The notes below the pieces were generated by a model. The model was not told where the DNA came from. It worked only from the letters and a program-made list of their open reading frames with translations, and did no database searches. A stretch of DNA of 64,000 nt, taken from NCBI GenBank assembly GCA_025144245.1, contig JALXXC010000001.1, forward strand, positions 62,001-126,000. The letters run 5' to 3'. Below are positions 62,727-64,000 of the stretch, piece by piece (positions within the stretch are counted from its first letter, which is position 1; the number at the start of each line of letters is the position of its first letter). This DNA is from Corynebacterium sp. p3-SID1145 (GTDB lineage: Bacteria; Actinomycetota; Actinomycetes; Mycobacteriales; Mycobacteriaceae). Both the position numbers and the translations under genes were made by a program.

Positions 62727-62741
62727 GATTCTTGAGGGCCG

Positions 62742-64000
62742 TCAGCCGAGCAATGCGTCGACGAAACCTTCCACCTCGAACGGCGCGAGGTCGTCCGCGC
62801 CCTCGCCCAAGCCGACGAGCTTGACGGGAACACCGAGCTCTTCCTGAACCTGGAAGACGATGCCGCCCTTGGCAGTGCCGTCCAACTTGGTCAGCACGAC
62901 GCCGGTGATTTCCACTACGTCCTTGAACACGCGTGCCTGAGTCAGGCCGTTCTGGCCGACGGTGGCGTCGAGGACCAGCAGAACTTCGTCCACCTGGGAT
63001 TTCTTCTCCACCACGCGCTTGACCTTGCCCAGCTGGTCCATCAGGCCGGTGGAGGTGTGCAGGCGGCCCGCGGTGTCGACGAGCACAACGTCGGCCTGCT
63101 GCTCGACACCGGTCTTCACAGCGTCGAAGGCGACCGATGCCGGATCCGCGCCTTCCTTGCCGCGGACGGTGGAAGCACCGACGCGGCGGCCCCAGGTCTC
63201 CAGCTGGTCGGCGGCCGCCGCACGAAAGGTGTCCGCCGCGCCGAGAACGACGCTGTGGCCCATGGAGATGAGCACGCGCGCCAGTTTGCCCGTCGTCGTG
63301 GTCTTGCCGGTGCCGTTGACACCGACGACGAGAATCACGGCGGGCTTGCCGTTATTCGGCATCGCCTTGATGGAGCGGTCCAGCTCCGGCTTGCCTGCCT
63401 CAATGAGGGTCTCGCGCAGCATCGCCCGAGCTTCAGCCTCCGTGGACACGCCGCGCTCGGCGATCTTCTCGCGCAGGGACTCGGTCACCTTCATCGTCAG
63501 CTCGGCACCGAGGTCCGCCATGATGAGCGTGTCCTCGATCTCCTCCCACGCATCCTCGTCGAGGTCGCCTGCGGTGAGAATTCCCAAAAGCCCCTGACCG
63601 ATCGCGTTCTGGGAGCGTGACAGGCGCCCGCGCAGCTTCCCGATGCGGCCCGCCGCCGGCTCAATGTCGTCCAGCTGCTCGTCGGGTACTGGCTCGGTCT
63701 CGATGACGCTGGCCTGCGTCTCTTCCGCAGCCTCGTTTGCTTCTGCCGTGCCCGCCGCCGCAGCGCCGGCACCGGCGGCAGCCGTACCAGCGGCACCTGC
63801 GGTATCCGGCTTCGCTGCCGGAGTCTGCTCGCGCGCCTCTTCGGCAGCGTCAGCGGTCGTTCGTGCCGCCTCGGCCGCTTCCTTCGCTTCTGCTTCTGCT
63901 TCGGCTTCTGCCCGAGAGTCATCCGCGGCGACTTCGGGTTCGACCAGGTGGTCGGCGCCAGCAATGTCGCCGGGCTTGCCCGTTGGTTCAGCGGGGGTTT
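62742..64000 (-). CDS. ftsY: Signal recognition particle receptor FtsY (5' end outside the window)
   Basis: The NG GTPase domain occupies the C-terminal 280 residues: G-V-N-G-T-G-K-T-T-T, D-T-A-G-R-L, T-K-L-D-G-T-A-K-G-G. Upstream the frame continues to the window edge as an Ala/Glu/Pro-rich acidic region (about 140 residues visible), typical of the actinobacterial FtsY N-terminus. It docks SRP-ribosome complexes at the membrane. The start codon is not in the window. ffh and ftsY lie in the same orientation with glnK-amtB between them. Confidence 0.95.
   Translation of the reverse strand, partial: TPAEPTGKPGDIAGADHLVEPEVAADDSRAEAEAEAEAKEAAEAARTTADAAEEAREQTPAAKPDTAGAAGTAAAGAGAAAAGTAEANEAAEETQASVIETEPVPDEQLDDIEPAAGRIGKLRGRLSRSQNAIGQGLLGILTAGDLDEDAWEEIEDTLIMADLGAELTMKVTESLREKIAERGVSTEAEARAMLRETLIEAGKPELDRSIKAMPNNGKPAVILVVGVNGTGKTTTTGKLARVLISMGHSVVLGAADTFRAAAADQLETWGRRVGASTVRGKEGADPASVAFDAVKTGVEQQADVVLVDTAGRLHTSTGLMDQLGKVKRVVEKKSQVDEVLLVLDATVGQNGLTQARVFKDVVEITGVVLTKLDGTAKGGIVFQVQEELGVPVKLVGLGEGADDLAPFEVEGFVDALLG

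Noticed and set aside
1..64000. CRISPR array, prophage or rRNA operon
   Set aside because: No regularly spaced repeats with spacers, phage structural genes or rRNA-like sequence were seen. The 12-mer is dispersed at kilobase distances.

Overview
The window is a stretch of high-GC actinobacterial chromosome, almost certainly from a Corynebacterium. It encodes a mycothione reductase, a malate:quinone oxidoreductase, the order rimP-nusA-ylxR-infB, and the order rplS-lepB-rnhB-DUF2469-yraN-comM-dprA-xerC that is shared with mycobacteria. No rRNA, tRNA or CRISPR array was found. Many genes appear to be read from leaderless transcripts, because a TANNNT hexamer lies 6-8 nt before the start codon.

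Layout. 0-3 kb: infB (first codons only), ylxR, nusA and rimP on the minus strand, with a divergent lipoprotein gene. 3-13 kb: proS, yaaA, a DUF559-like nuclease, a DUF1648 membrane protein, a secreted nuclease, an AAA ATPase with a repeated operator, a sirtuin, an rsmC-like methyltransferase, sumT and selO. 13-19.5 kb: mqo, a hydrolase-mtr operon, two tandem small secreted-protein genes (the second broken) and an HNH protein. 19.5-29.5 kb: map, a penicillin-binding lipoprotein, ispG, rip1, dxr, DUF2631, rlmN, cdsA and frr. 29.6-34.6 kb: an amidase and a DMT-type transporter separate frr from pyrH, followed by tsf and rpsB. 34.9-43.7 kb: an M23 peptidase, then xerC, dprA, comM, yraN, DUF2469, rnhB, lepB, rplS, trmD and rimM. 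43.7-55.7 kb: an accessory block inserted between rimM and rpsP. 55.8-64 kb: rpsP, a large acyltransferase, ffh, glnK, amtB and ftsY (its 5' end lies outside the window).

The accessory block is the most unusual region. It holds a DUF6493-like plus SWIM zinc-finger gene pair, a 675-residue protein of unknown function, a chimeric pseudogene made of part of rimM fused to the 5' half of a short-chain dehydrogenase (SDR) gene, and a 5.2-kb IS481-type transposon. The transposon is bounded by inverted repeats and near-identical CTAG-centred target duplications. It splits the SDR gene and carries a frameshifted AraC-type regulator, a VOC protein, a frameshifted transposase, an epoxide hydrolase and a WYL regulator.

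A second striking signal is a non-palindromic 12-mer, CGCTTATCGACG. It occurs 11 times exactly, and 15 times as its 11-base core, mostly between genes, at gene 3' ends or beside terminators. By chance less than 0.01 exact copy would be expected. It resembles in behaviour, though not in sequence, a DNA uptake or chromosome-handling signal. Its function is not known to me.
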